The notes: generated by a model from the letters alone, not told the origin. Positions 32,433 through 41,869 are shown, numbered from the stretch's first letter. The stretch: 64,000 nt of DNA from Thermoactinomyces intermedius (GCF_016055025.1 NZ_JAECVW010000007.1), one strand, 5' to 3'. Translations and numbers: made by a program.

Positions 32433-33053
32433 TCAAGCTTTTTTTAAACCGGCGGCAAAAAAAGGCCCGTTCACAGTGATGGTGGATAAGATGCGCGCCA
32501 TTTCCTCCGGGGATTCTTTCCTGCCGCTGTTTAACCATTGTTGAACCACTCCGATATGGGCGGAAGCAATATAAGACACCAGGTAATGTCCCGGAACCAG
32601 CAAATTTTCTTCTTTTAAGACAGAGTTTGGATTGTTTTTGATGAGTGCATTCCACATGAATTTTTTCAATCGGTTTTGAAACGCCAAGTCTCCTTTGGGG
32701 CCCAACAACGTTTTCATAAACCGGTGATTTTGATCAATATATTCCAAAATGGAAACAACTGTGCTCACCGGTTTTAAAGTGGGGGATGAAGCATTGATTT
32801 CGGAAAGGGTATTCGGCAGATTGCGCTTGGCAATCTCTGTGATCTCCGTCAGGATTTCTTCCTGGTATTTGTCCATGAGATCAAATTTATCCTGATAGTG
32901 TGCATAAAAGGTCCCCCGGTTGATGCCGGCTCTCGTGGCGATGTCTTTCACGGTGATGGCGTCGAAGCCTTTTTCCTCCATCAATTCCACAAATGCCTCT
33001 TTAATCATTTTCCGCGTCCGGACGACACGCAGATCCGCTTGATTTTTTCGCAT
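32433..33053 (-). CDS. TetR/AcrR family regulator
   Basis: A 206-residue regulator with an N-terminal HTH (about 12-58): MIKEAFVELMEEKGFDAITVKDIATRAGINRGTFYAHY. A TetR C-terminal domain of the YfiR/DhaS type follows (NHRFMKTLLGPKGDLAFQNRL, SYIASAHIGVVQQWL). The ATG at 33053 has AAAGGAGGAA upstream, so the longer open frame beyond it is not translated. It is divergent from the FAD monooxygenase at 33252, the likely target. A palindrome AACAACCTGTTGTT lies between them. Confidence 0.88.
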   Translation of the reverse strand: MRKNQADLRVVRTRKMIKEAFVELMEEKGFDAITVKDIATRAGINRGTFYAHYQDKFDLMDKYQEEILTEITEIAKRNLPNTLSEINASSPTLKPVSTVVSILEYIDQNHRFMKTLLGPKGDLAFQNRLKKFMWNALIKNNPNSVLKEENLLVPGHYLVSYIASAHIGVVQQWLNSGRKESPEEMARILSTITVNGPFFAAGLKKA

Positions 33054-33167
33054 CGGGTTCCTCCTTTGCTTTTTGGACGACACGGAGTCAAAAAGTGTTC
33101 CATAAGCGACAGGTTCCGCCGTTTTGATTATTGTTACGGATAAAATCCCAAAATTATAATGAAAATG

Positions 33168-33181
33168 AACAACCTGTTGTT
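33168..33181. promoter_or_regulatory. Candidate TetR operator between divergent genes
   Basis: AACAA-CCTG-TTGTT inverted repeat in the 198-bp divergent region between the TetR gene and the monooxygenase gene, in the size range of TetR operators. Confidence 0.45.
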
Positions 33182-33251
33182 TATTATACAGGAAGTAAAA
33201 AGCGTCGTGACAAGCGGATTGGTCGATCTTAAGCGGAAAGAAGGGAAAGGA

Positions 33252-34799
33252 ATGAAACCCCAAGTCCTCATTGTCGGTGCCGGCCCCACCGGCTTGGCAC
33301 TGGCCGTTGCGCTTCAAAAACAAGGGATTCCTTTTCGGATCATTGATAAAAACCGGGGGCCGGGCACGCTTTCCAGAGCCATGGCGGTTCATGCCAGAAC
33401 TTTGGAATTATACAGCCAGTTCGGTCTGGCGGACCGGTTGATCGAAGCCGGCATCAAGGCGACCGCGTTACAAATTTTTAAAGATGCCAAACGGGTATCC
33501 CGGGTGGAATTGGGCGAGAAACTGGCGGAACACATCAGTCCTTATCCTTATCTCTTAAGCCTCGCTCAAGATGAGCATGAAGCCATATTAATCGAATATT
33601 TGCAAGCCAAAGGCGTCATGGTCGAATGGGAAACCGGGCTGTTGGATTTAAAGGAAACGGATGGCCGGGTTCATGTCACCATCCAAAGACAAGGGGGCGA
33701 AGAGGAGCAGTCTTATGATTATGTGTGCGGGTGTGACGGAGCGCACAGCACGGTGCGAAAAGCGTTGGGACTCGGCTTTCCGGGCGGAACTTACGAGCAA
33801 GTCTTTTTTGTGGCAGATGTCAAAACCAAACATCCTTTGCCGGGAATGGGCCCTGCATTTTCAGACAAAGAGTTTTGCCTGGCACTCACGCTCCGCGATA
33901 CGGAACATGCCCGGTTCATCGGGCTGATCCCGAAAGAAATTTTAAGCCGGGGCATTCCTTCTGCATTGGATCCCCTGATTCCGTATATTGAGAAAATGGT
34001 GCCGGTAAAAATTGAAGAAGTCAACTGGTACTCTTCTTACAAAGTCCATCACCGTGTCAGTGAAAAGTTTCGCGTCGGCCGGGTTTTTTTGGCCGGGGAT
34101 GCGGGGCATATTCACAGTCCGGCAGGGGGACAAGGCATGAACACCGGCATCGGGGATGCGATGAACCTGGGATGGAAGATTGCCGCGGTTTTGCAAAAGA
34201 AAGCGGCCGAACGGATTTTGGATTCGTATGAAGAGGAGCGGTTGAGCTTTGCCAAAACCTTGGTCGCCACCACGGACCGTCTCTTTAAGGGATTGGTTCA
34301 GGTGATCGAAGGAAAAGGCCTGGCTTCCGCCATTTACAAAGAAGTGATCATCCCGCATATCCTGCCCAAACTGGTAAAATTTCCGGGGGTCAGAGAAAAG
34401 CTTTTTAAAACCATGTCCCAAACACAAATCCATTATCGGGGCAGTTTGCTCAGCGCCGGAAAAATCGGAACCATCCATGGTGGCGACCGTTTGCCATGGG
34501 TGCAAACCGACGGCGGGGACAATTTTAAGCCATTGCAATCAGTGGATTGGCAACTTCATCTTTATGGCGAAACCACCCCGTCCCTGCGAAAGTTTGCAGA
34601 AAAGAACGCATTGGCTTTGCATGAAGTGAAATGGACGCCGGACGTGGGCCGGTCGGGCATTCAGAAAAACTCGGTTTTTCTTGTCAGGCCGGACGGCTAT
34701 ATCGCCGTGGCCGTCACCCCTCAGGAGGTTGGCAAAATGCAAGCTTTTCTGGATGAATATTGGATTGTCCCGTTTGGGAACAAACCGTTTTCGCGTTAA
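33252..34799 (+). CDS. FAD-dependent aromatic monooxygenase (PHBH/TfdB-like)
   Basis: A 515-residue group A flavoprotein hydroxylase. The N-terminal FAD motif is VLIVGAGPTGLALAVALQKQG. The central DG motif is VCGCDGAHSTVRKALGL and the second FAD motif is RVFLAGDAGHIHSPAGGQGMN. The C-terminal thioredoxin-like domain of phenol hydroxylase-type enzymes follows (about 400-515, ending VFLVRPDGYIAV). It would hydroxylate an aromatic or similar substrate using NAD(P)H and oxygen. The start is ATG 33252, with GAAAGG just upstream. Divergent from a TetR gene, consistent with substrate-induced expression. Confidence 0.9.
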   Translation: MKPQVLIVGAGPTGLALAVALQKQGIPFRIIDKNRGPGTLSRAMAVHARTLELYSQFGLADRLIEAGIKATALQIFKDAKRVSRVELGEKLAEHISPYPYLLSLAQDEHEAILIEYLQAKGVMVEWETGLLDLKETDGRVHVTIQRQGGEEEQSYDYVCGCDGAHSTVRKALGLGFPGGTYEQVFFVADVKTKHPLPGMGPAFSDKEFCLALTLRDTEHARFIGLIPKEILSRGIPSALDPLIPYIEKMVPVKIEEVNWYSSYKVHHRVSEKFRVGRVFLAGDAGHIHSPAGGQGMNTGIGDAMNLGWKIAAVLQKKAAERILDSYEEERLSFAKTLVATTDRLFKGLVQVIEGKGLASAIYKEVIIPHILPKLVKFPGVREKLFKTMSQTQIHYRGSLLSAGKIGTIHGGDRLPWVQTDGGDNFKPLQSVDWQLHLYGETTPSLRKFAEKNALALHEVKWTPDVGRSGIQKNSVFLVRPDGYIAVAVTPQEVGKMQAFLDEYWIVPFGNKPFSR

Positions 34800-34811
34800 A
34801 GAATTGAAACC

Positions 34812-34858
34812 AAAAGAGAGACGACAGGATTTCCGTGTCAGCCTGTCGTCTCTCTTTT
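34812..34858. terminator. Bidirectional terminator
   Basis: Perfect 17-bp arms AAAAGAGAGACGACAGG/CCTGTCGTCTCTCTTTT between convergent monooxygenase and HAD genes. Confidence 0.9.
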
Positions 34859-35695
34859 CTATAACGATGCTTTGGCTTTGTTGGGAAGCAAATGGTGTTG
34901 GATGAAATGTTGCACCCCGTCCTGGTGATGCGGCGGCACATGGACCGCGGCTTGTTGCAACACGAGCGGATGGGCGTTGGCCACAGCGGCCGGCAAACCG
35001 ACGATTTCCAGCATGGACAAGTCATTCAAGTGATCTCCGATGGCGGCGGCTTGACCGGCTTGGAGGTGAATGCTTTCCAACAGTCGCAACACGGCATTTC
35101 CTTTTGAGATTCCGGAAGGCAGGATTTCAAAGTATTCATCCGAAGACAAAATGCAATCCAGCGGGAATGCATCCGCCCGTTGTTTGGACCAGTCAAGCAT
35201 GGACTTCATCTCTTCTTTTTCGGCGATCGCCACCAATTTTAAATATGGAATGTCCGGCAATTTGTCAAAAGAAGAGATGATTTCCGGTTCAAATCCTTCG
35301 TCGATGCTGGCTTGGGTCACATACCCGATTTTGGTCCCGTAAACCCGGTCCAACCCGTAGACAAAAATGTCCACTTGGGGCGGAATGGTTTTCTTCCATT
35401 CTTCCAACAGTTGGAGAATCATTTGGCGCTCAAAGGTTTTGACCGGGATTTGTTTGTTGGAAACCGGATCGTACATGGCGGCGCCGTTGCACAAAATGAC
35501 AGGGACCTGAATCTCCAATTCTTCAATAAACCGTTTGGCTTCCAAGTATGTTCTTCCGGTGGCGAGGGTGAAAACGCCCCCTGATTTCTGGAAGGAAGTG
35601 ATGGCATTTTTATTGGCTTTGGAAATTTGTCTTTTATCGTCAAGCAGGGTGCCGTCAATATCTGAGACAAAAAAAGGATAAGGTAATCGTTCCAA
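34859..35695 (-). CDS. HAD superfamily hydrolase, Cof subfamily (second copy)
   Basis: A 278-residue Cof-type phosphatase: motif I FVSDIDGTLLDD, motif II LATGRTYLEA, motif III SKGNAVLRLLES, motif IV AIGDHLNDLSMLE. The C2 cap sits between about 85 and 195. The start is a TTG at 35695 with AAAGGAG ten bases upstream; no better start was seen. It is a paralogue of the gene at 23316-24110. The His/Gln-rich C-terminus (VPPHHQDGVQHFIQHH) is a little unusual. The substrate is unknown. It stands alone, divergent from the UDG operon. Confidence 0.88.
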   Translation of the reverse strand: MERLPYPFFVSDIDGTLLDDKRQISKANKNAITSFQKSGGVFTLATGRTYLEAKRFIEELEIQVPVILCNGAAMYDPVSNKQIPVKTFERQMILQLLEEWKKTIPPQVDIFVYGLDRVYGTKIGYVTQASIDEGFEPEIISSFDKLPDIPYLKLVAIAEKEEMKSMLDWSKQRADAFPLDCILSSDEYFEILPSGISKGNAVLRLLESIHLQAGQAAAIGDHLNDLSMLEIVGLPAAVANAHPLVLQQAAVHVPPHHQDGVQHFIQHHLLPNKAKASL

Positions 35696-35842
35696 TGATT
35701 TTCAACTCCTTTGCTATTCCCAGAATAAAGCAGAAAGATCAACAGGAGGTTGAGTTTTTGTTAAAGCTTTTGAAATGGAATTCCTAAGAGTATAACATAT
35801 TTCTTGACAGAGGAGAAACCGGAAGAAAAGGGAGAGAAGAGA

Positions 35843-36439
35843 ATGGACCTTGAGACATTGGCGAAAAGATATGAGCAGTGCACCATGTGTCCTTTACACC
35901 AAAGGAGAACCCAAGTAGTGATGGGAGAAGGAAATCCCCGTTCGCTTTTGATGATTGTCGGTGAAGGACCGGGTGCCGATGAGGATCGCCAAGGCCGCCC
36001 TTTCGTCGGCAAAGCGGGACAACTGTTGAATAAAATTTTAGAAGCGGCAGAAATTCCCCGTCAAGAAATATTTATCACGAATATTGTCAAATGTCGTCCC
36101 CCGGGAAACCGGACGCCCCGGGATGAAGAAATGAATACATGTATTTCCATTTTACGGCAACAATTTGTATTGATTCGTCCAAAAATAATTGTTACGTTAG
36201 GTGCAGCACCCACCCGGGCTCTGATTGACCCGTCTGCCCGGATCACCCGCGTCAGGGGGAAATGGGTCCGGCGCAAAGGGGTGCTTTTCATGCCAACCTA
36301 TCATCCGGCCTATCTGCTCCGGAACCCGAGTGCCAAAAGGGAGTCTTGGGAAGATTTCAAGCAGATCCGGGATGTATACAAAAAACTGTTAAATAACGTT
36401 TCAAGACAGGACGAGCATGAGGATGGTGAACCGCAATGA
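35843..36439 (+). CDS. Uracil-DNA glycosylase, family 4 (iron-sulfur)
   Basis: A 198-residue DNA repair glycosylase that removes uracil arising from cytosine deamination. Four cysteines for the 4Fe-4S cluster are at about 13, 16, 84 and 100 (QCTMC, VKCRPP, NTC). Motif 1 is GEGPGADEDRQGRPFVG and the second active-site motif is TYHPAYLLR. Family 4 UDGs are common in thermophiles. ATG 35843 is used, with GGGAGAG upstream; the 13 residues before it are charged and not conserved. The stop overlaps the next start by four bases, so translation is coupled. Confidence 0.92.
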   Translation: MDLETLAKRYEQCTMCPLHQRRTQVVMGEGNPRSLLMIVGEGPGADEDRQGRPFVGKAGQLLNKILEAAEIPRQEIFITNIVKCRPPGNRTPRDEEMNTCISILRQQFVLIRPKIIVTLGAAPTRALIDPSARITRVRGKWVRRKGVLFMPTYHPAYLLRNPSAKRESWEDFKQIRDVYKKLLNNVSRQDEHEDGEPQ

Positions 36440-38148
36440 AACAGTTGTGCCAAATTTTAAAACGCATTGACGGAAAAGGGTACAAAGCCTACAAAGACTT
36501 GCAAGGAACGTATCAATTTCCGGATTTTCAATTATTTATCGATTATGTTCAGGGAGATCCTTTTGCCACTCCGTCCCGAGTGCGGGTGCGATTGGAGCGG
36601 AAAGAGGTTCCCGTCGATCTGTCCTGGATTCAAACACGGGAGAGAAAAGTGGCATTGGAAGACTGGTTGGCCCGGAAATGGTCGCGTGAGTTGGACAAGT
36701 ATTCGTTTAAAGCTTCCGGAACGGGCAAAAGCGGATTGATGACCATGGATCGGCCGGGACAGGAAATTTTGGAGAGAACGGCCGTGGTGGTGGAACCGGA
36801 ATATATGGAAGCCCGGATACATATCGGATTGCCGGCCCGGGGACGAACGGTTTTAGGCAGGCAGGCGGAACAAATGCTGCTTGATTTCCTGCCCCGGATT
36901 GTCCGTGAAATGAAGCTGTCAGAGACGGACAAAAAACAGATTGAAGACCGGATGAAACTGACAGACAACCAGCAGGCGATCCGCAAAGCGCTGAAAGAAA
37001 ACGGGTGGGTTGCGTTTGTGGCGGATGGAGCGGTTTTGCCGCGTGAAAGCGGGATCAGCAACCGCCCCTTAAAAAGCGGACAAGTGGTTCCGTTCCGCTC
37101 ACCGGAGTCATTGCAAGCGGTGATACCGGTGCCGCACGGCGAGCCGATTTCCGGCATGGCGATTCCCGAAGGCATCACCCTCATCGTGGGAGGGGGATAT
37201 CACGGAAAAAGCACCTTGCTCAAGGCCATTGAGCGCGGGGTGTACAACCATGTTGCCGGAGACGGAAGGGAATATGTGATCACCGTGGAAGATGCCGTCA
37301 AGATTCGGGCCGAAGACGGACGCCGGGTGGAAAAGGTGAACATTTCCCCGTTTATCAGCCGGCTGCCTCTGGGCAAAGACACGGATCAATTCTCCACTGA
37401 AGATGCCAGCGGAAGCACTTCCCAAGCGGCCAACATCATGGAAAGCCTGGAAATGGGAAGCACCTGCCTGTTGGTGGATGAAGATACCAGTGCCACCAAC
37501 TTTATGATCCGGGATGCACGGATGCAGTCCCTGGTGGCCAAAGGAAAAGAACCGATCACCCCGTTCATTGACAAAGTGCGCCAGCTTTATGAAGAAAACG
37601 GGGTGTCCACCATTTTGGTCCTGGGCGGATCCGGGGATTATTTCGATGTGGCGGATTATGTGATCATGATGGATCATTACCTGCCGTATGATGTGACCCG
37701 TCAGGCCAAAGAGATTGCCGGTGTCCATCAATCGGGAAGAGCACTGGAAGGCGGCGAGTCCTTCGGGGAGATTTCCCACCGCAATCCGGTTGCCAAAAGT
37801 TTCGATGCAAGAAAGGGTCGGAAAGAAAAGGCGGAAGCCAAAGGATTGAAAAGCATTCTTTTGGGTTCCGGCACGATTGATCTGACCTGCTTGGAACAGT
37901 TGGTCGATCCCAGCCAAACCCGCGCCATCGCCCAAATTTTGCGTTTGCTCGGAAAGCGCGCGGATGGCAGGAAATCATTGCGGCAATTGCTGGAGGAAAT
38001 CGAATCGGAAATCAAGGAAAAAGGATTGGACTGGATTTCCCCGTTTCGCGGGCATCCCGGAGATTTGGCACTTCCCCGCAAATACGAAATTGCAGCGGCC
38101 GTCAACCGGATGCGGACGCTGGCGGTCAAAGGAGAGAATGGGCGTTGA
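36436..38148 (+). CDS. ABC-ATPase domain protein (PF09818-like)
   Basis: A 570-residue protein of the ABC_ATPase family: soluble, no membrane segments. Walker A is LIVGGGYHGKSTLLKAIERG (about residue 250), the signature-like region is SGSTSQAANIMESLEMG, and Walker B is TCLLVDEDTSATNFM. ILVLGGSGDYFDVADYVIMM is the H-loop region. The family is widespread and of unknown function. Here it overlaps by four bases both the UDG upstream and RNase HI downstream, so it is translated with two nucleic-acid enzymes; a role in DNA or RNA metabolism is a reasonable inference. Confidence 0.9.
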   Translation: MKQLCQILKRIDGKGYKAYKDLQGTYQFPDFQLFIDYVQGDPFATPSRVRVRLERKEVPVDLSWIQTRERKVALEDWLARKWSRELDKYSFKASGTGKSGLMTMDRPGQEILERTAVVVEPEYMEARIHIGLPARGRTVLGRQAEQMLLDFLPRIVREMKLSETDKKQIEDRMKLTDNQQAIRKALKENGWVAFVADGAVLPRESGISNRPLKSGQVVPFRSPESLQAVIPVPHGEPISGMAIPEGITLIVGGGYHGKSTLLKAIERGVYNHVAGDGREYVITVEDAVKIRAEDGRRVEKVNISPFISRLPLGKDTDQFSTEDASGSTSQAANIMESLEMGSTCLLVDEDTSATNFMIRDARMQSLVAKGKEPITPFIDKVRQLYEENGVSTILVLGGSGDYFDVADYVIMMDHYLPYDVTRQAKEIAGVHQSGRALEGGESFGEISHRNPVAKSFDARKGRKEKAEAKGLKSILLGSGTIDLTCLEQLVDPSQTRAIAQILRLLGKRADGRKSLRQLLEEIESEIKEKGLDWISPFRGHPGDLALPRKYEIAAAVNRMRTLAVKGENGR

Positions 38149-38576
38149 AAGAAGTGATTGTCTATACCGATGGGGCCTGTTCCCACAATCCCGGCCCGGG
38201 GGGATGGGCGGCCGTATTGATGTATAAAGAACACCATAAGGAAATTTCCGGTGGCGAGGAAGTGACCACCAATAACCGGATGGAGCTGACCGCCGTCATT
38301 GAGGCGTTATCCCGGCTGAAAGAACCTTGCCGTGTCAAAGTGCATTCAGACAGTGCATACATTGTCAACTGCATACAACAAAAATGGTATGAGAAATGGG
38401 CAAAAAACGGTTGGATGACATCCGGGAAAAAACCGGTGGAAAATCAAGATCTGTGGAAAAAATTGCTTGCGCTGATGGAAAAGCATGACGTGGAGTTTGT
38501 CAAAGTCAAAGGGCACAGCAATGTGACGTGGAACAATCGCTGCGATGAACTGGCCCGTGCGGCTGTACCCAAGTGA
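38145..38576 (+). CDS. rnhA: Ribonuclease HI
   Basis: A 143-residue enzyme that cleaves the RNA strand of RNA-DNA hybrids. The four catalytic acidic residues are D9 (YTDGACSHNPGPGGW), E47 (NNRMELTAV), D69 (VHSDSAYI) and D134 (CDELARAA), with the histidine of VKGHSNVTWNN. The basic protrusion (WYEKWAKNGW) is present, as in E. coli type RNase HI. The start is a TTG at 38145 overlapping the ABC-ATPase stop, with AAAGGAG upstream. It is the third gene of the UDG operon. Confidence 0.95.
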   Translation: MKEVIVYTDGACSHNPGPGGWAAVLMYKEHHKEISGGEEVTTNNRMELTAVIEALSRLKEPCRVKVHSDSAYIVNCIQQKWYEKWAKNGWMTSGKKPVENQDLWKKLLALMEKHDVEFVKVKGHSNVTWNNRCDELARAAVPK

Positions 38577-38647
38577 TGGAATAAACTGATGGATCAAATG
38601 GATAGATAACAGTGATATAATAACAGGTTAAAAAGGGGGTGAGAAAG

Positions 38648-39832
38648 GTGAATGCAGAGGAATTGAAGCAACGGTTGAAGGAAAAAGCAAAGGAAATCGG
38701 AATCGACAAAATCGGGTTTGCCAGCGCCGATCCGTTTACAGAGCTCAAGGAGAGACTGAAGGAGAGCCGGGAAAAAGGATATGCATCCGGTTTTGAAGAG
38801 CCGGACATCGAAAAACGGGTGGATCCCGGTCGCTCTCTTCCTCAAGCAAAAACAATCATTGCCATTGCCCTGAGTTATCCCTCCCGGCTAAAAAATGCCC
38901 CGCGTTCGGAAGAAGGGGCTTATCGGGGGTACTTTTGCCGGGCTTCCTGGGGGCAGGACTACCATGATGTGTTAAAAGAACGGCTCCGCCAATTGGAAGC
39001 GGCATTCAAAGAATGGGTGCCCGAAGCGCGGACCATGATCATGGTGGATACCGGCGCGTTGTCGGACCGGGCCGTGGCAGAAAGAGCAGGCATCGGCTGG
39101 AGCGGAAAAAACACCGCGATCATCACGGAAGAATTTGGTTCCTGGGTTTACTTGGGGGAAATGATCACCGATGTGTACCTCCCACCGGATGAACCGGTGA
39201 CGGATGGATGCGGCGATTGCACGCTTTGCCTCGATGCCTGCCCGACCGGGGCGCTGGTGCAACCGGGGCAACTGAATGCCCAATCCTGCATTGCTTATCT
39301 CACCCAGACGAAAGGTTTTTTGCCGGATGAATACAGGGGGAAAATCGGAAACCGTCTTTACGGGTGCGATACCTGCCAAATCGTCTGCCCGAAAAACCGG
39401 AAGATCGATTTTGACCATCAACAGGAATTCCGCCCGGATCCGGAAAAAGTGAAGCCGCTTTTGAAGCCGCTGCTTTCCATCAGCAACCTGGAGTTTAAGG
39501 AAACGTACGGATCGATGGCCGGTTCATGGCGGGGGAAAAAACCGATCCAACGAAATGCGATTTTGGCTTTGGCCCACTTCAGGGATCGTTCCGCCGTTCC
39601 CGATCTTATCCGGTTGCTTCGGGAAGACCCGCGACCGGTGATCAGGGGAACGGCAGCATGGGCGTTGGGCAAAATCGGGGGAGAGGAAGCGAAAGAAGCA
39701 TTACTTGGAGCCAAAGAAAAAGAAACCGATCCGGAAGTTTTGCGGGAAATTGACAAAGGCCTGGAATTCTTTGCCGGGCCCCGGTTGTTTCTTGAAAGAG
39801 GAGTTTTTGCAGATAAAGAGAATTCATTCTAA
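38648..39832 (+). CDS. queG: Epoxyqueuosine reductase
   Basis: A 394-residue cobalamin-dependent iron-sulfur enzyme catalysing the last step of queuosine synthesis in tRNA. An N-terminal domain has KIGFASADPF and the catalytic-acid region MIMVDTGALSDRAVAERAGIGW. Two 4Fe-4S clusters follow (CGDCTLCLDACPTGAL and CDTCQIVCPKNRK). C-terminal HEAT-like repeats are visible from about 300 (AILALAHFRDRSAVPDLIRLL, AAWALGKIGGEEAKEAL). The GTG at 38648 is chosen because AAGGGGGTGA lies six bases before it; the GTG at 38639 lies inside that site. Other que genes are not in the window. Confidence 0.93.
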   Translation: MNAEELKQRLKEKAKEIGIDKIGFASADPFTELKERLKESREKGYASGFEEPDIEKRVDPGRSLPQAKTIIAIALSYPSRLKNAPRSEEGAYRGYFCRASWGQDYHDVLKERLRQLEAAFKEWVPEARTMIMVDTGALSDRAVAERAGIGWSGKNTAIITEEFGSWVYLGEMITDVYLPPDEPVTDGCGDCTLCLDACPTGALVQPGQLNAQSCIAYLTQTKGFLPDEYRGKIGNRLYGCDTCQIVCPKNRKIDFDHQQEFRPDPEKVKPLLKPLLSISNLEFKETYGSMAGSWRGKKPIQRNAILALAHFRDRSAVPDLIRLLREDPRPVIRGTAAWALGKIGGEEAKEALLGAKEKETDPEVLREIDKGLEFFAGPRLFLERGVFADKENSF

Positions 39833-40041
39833 ACACGAGAGAATAATGTATACGAAACAGACTTTTAAGGATCTCCGGTTTCAATCATCCGGAAGATGCG
39901 ATGGTGGGTATTCCTTTTTGATGACGGCAGCATCCCTTTGCATATGAATTTATTTTCTTGCAACATTTTGCAAATCGATTCGTCTATAATCTGAAGATGT
40001 TTTTTGTCAAGTGACGAAATCCCGGATGGGAGGTTTATTTC

Positions 40042-40569
40042 ATGGCCTCAGGGACGCAACATTTGGTTTGGAGTCATATGGAAAGTCCGGTCGGTTTGAT
40101 CACCCTGTTGGCGAATCAGCGGGGACTCATTTACTTGGACTTTTGCAAACAAAACGATCCCGTTTTGGGAGCCGAGATCTGGTTGAATCATTGGTTTCGC
40201 CATTACACGCTGGAGAAGAACGAGCAGGCATTGCTCCCGTATATGGACGAAATCGATGAATATTTTCAGGGAACCCGGAAGACCTTTGAGATCCCGTTTG
40301 ATTTGTACGGAACCCCGTTTCAAAAAAGGGTTTGGCGGCAGCTTTCCACCATTCCCTACGGCGAAGTCCGGACTTACAAAGAGATCGCGTCCGCCATCGG
40401 GTCGCCGAAAGCAGTCCGGGCGGTGGGCGGTGCCAACAATAAAAATCCGTTGTCCATCGTCATCCCTTGTCACCGGGTCATCGGTTCAAACGGTTCGCTG
40501 GTCGGATACGGAGGCGGCCTCCATATTAAAGAATACCTGCTGACGCTGGAAGGTTGGTTAAAACCATAA
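40042..40569 (+). CDS. ogt: Methylated-DNA--protein-cysteine S-methyltransferase
   Basis: A 175-residue suicide repair protein that takes the alkyl group from O6-alkylguanine. The acceptor Cys is C143 in IVIPCHRVIGSNG. The DNA-binding HTH with the arginine finger is IPYGEVRTYKEIASAIGSPKAVRAVGGANNKNP, and GYGGGLHIKEYLL closes the domain. An N-terminal RNase H-like domain is present, without the metal-binding Ada domain. GGGAGG lies upstream of the ATG. It follows queG by 209 bases that contain no clear gene. Confidence 0.95.
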   Translation: MASGTQHLVWSHMESPVGLITLLANQRGLIYLDFCKQNDPVLGAEIWLNHWFRHYTLEKNEQALLPYMDEIDEYFQGTRKTFEIPFDLYGTPFQKRVWRQLSTIPYGEVRTYKEIASAIGSPKAVRAVGGANNKNPLSIVIPCHRVIGSNGSLVGYGGGLHIKEYLLTLEGWLKP

Positions 40570-40633
40570 ACAAAAAAAACACGGATCCTGCGGATGGAAA
40601 CATCCGTTTTTCTTTTTGAATGGGGGAATTCAT

Positions 40634-41239
40634 ATGATTTTACAACACAGGAAAAAAAAGAAAAAGATCCGGGGCTGGAAAAGACAAATCCGGAAAATCG
40701 AGCATTGGAAACAAGCGGCGATGGCATTACACCTTCGGGAATTGGAAGAAAACGAGCGCGTTCCCCCGTTGCATGCATTAAAGAGAAGAAAGCTCCCTTT
40801 GTGGTATCAACAATTATTTTTGGAAGCATTGCTGGACGTCAGTGAATACTGGCAGCAAAAACTGCAGCAAGCCCGGAAAGATTGTGAATTGCAGCTGTGG
40901 CTTTTCCTTCCCTACATGACGGAGTCGCAAATTGTCGTCTCGACGGGTGAATCCCGTCCGCCGTGGGGGATGTTTGACCCCGATCCGGATCCGAAACCTT
41001 TTCCCGGCAATTGTTTTCCCCGGTTGAAGGCGCGATTGGAGCAACTGGATTGGAATCTCCATATCGAAAGCGATGTGTTTACAAAAAGTGATTTAAAAAA
41101 AAGCGCCCTCGCTTCCCAAGAGATCAAAAAAATTTTGGGCAAAGTTTATCAGCAGACCGAGCTTCACTTGTGCGAAGGAAAGAAAGAAACCATTTACAGT
41201 ATCAAAGTGGGGGAGGTTTGGGTGGGCCGCTTTAAATAG
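40634..41239 (+). CDS. Hypothetical protein, basic N-terminus
   Basis: A 201-residue soluble protein with a very basic start (HRKKKKKIRGWKRQIRKIEHWK). It continues RKLPLWYQQLFLEALLDVSEYWQQKLQQARKDCELQLWLFLPYMTESQIVVS, then PPWGMFDPDPDPKPFPGN and a beta-rich end (ETIYSIKVGEVWVGRFK). I do not recognise a family; the pattern looks conserved and structured rather than random. The ATG at 40634 is used, with GGGGGA seven bases upstream. It is probably co-transcribed with the amidase-domain gene 60 bases downstream. Function unknown. Confidence 0.65.
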   Translation: MILQHRKKKKKIRGWKRQIRKIEHWKQAAMALHLRELEENERVPPLHALKRRKLPLWYQQLFLEALLDVSEYWQQKLQQARKDCELQLWLFLPYMTESQIVVSTGESRPPWGMFDPDPDPKPFPGNCFPRLKARLEQLDWNLHIESDVFTKSDLKKSALASQEIKKILGKVYQQTELHLCEGKKETIYSIKVGEVWVGRFK

Positions 41240-41299
41240 GGAATGATCCCGTTGCCGGCTTCATAGGATGTTTGTAAAACCGATGAAGGAGCGTTGTGG

Positions 41300-41797
41300 A
41301 TGACGAGCATGGTTTACAACCGGCAACGGGCTGTAGCTTATGCCAATCGCTACTGGAACGGCCATCATCCTGCATATCTGCTTTTTGACGATGATTGTAC
41401 CAACTTTGTTTCCCAGTGCCTGTATGCAGGTGGAATGCCCATGGTTTTCGGGAGCAGGAACCAAGGATGGTGGTACCGGAGAGATCACGGGAACCACCAA
41501 TGGAGTTTCAGCTGGGCGGTGGCCCACAGTTTGTATCAGTTTTTGAAAAAAGGGGGTTCCACGGGCAGATGCCGGATGGTCGGCTCGGCCGGGGAGCTTT
41601 TATTGGGGGATGTGATTTGTTATGATTGGGAAGGAGACGGGCGTTTCAATCACAATACGATTGTAACGGCGTTTGATGCAGACGGACAGCCGCTGGTCAA
41701 TGCGCATACCCAAAACAGCCTGCATCGCCGTTGGGAGTATCGTGATTCCCCCGCCTGGACACCACAGACCCGTTATGTGTTTTTCCACATTGAATAG
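41300..41797 (+). CDS. Amidase domain protein (amidase_6 / NlpC-like fold)
   Basis: A 165-residue protein of the putative amidase_6 family. It has RQRAVAYANRYWNGHHPAYLLFDDDCTNFVSQCLYAGGMPM with the catalytic Cys in DCTNFVSQ, then NHNTIVTAFDADGQPLVNAHT supplying His, and the conserved Trp-rich middle (GWWYRRDHGNHQWSFSWAVAHSL). Such domains are papain-like and often act on cell-wall peptides, but this copy has no signal peptide, so it may act in the forespore, mother cell or after lysis. The ATG at 41300 has AAGGAG eight bases upstream. Confidence 0.88.
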   Translation: MTSMVYNRQRAVAYANRYWNGHHPAYLLFDDDCTNFVSQCLYAGGMPMVFGSRNQGWWYRRDHGNHQWSFSWAVAHSLYQFLKKGGSTGRCRMVGSAGELLLGDVICYDWEGDGRFNHNTIVTAFDADGQPLVNAHTQNSLHRRWEYRDSPAWTPQTRYVFFHIE

Positions 41798-41869
41798 GAT
41801 AAGTTGAAGCGGATTTTCTTTTTCGGGTAAAATAGACAGGAAGTTTGGACAGATGGAAGGGATGAAACT

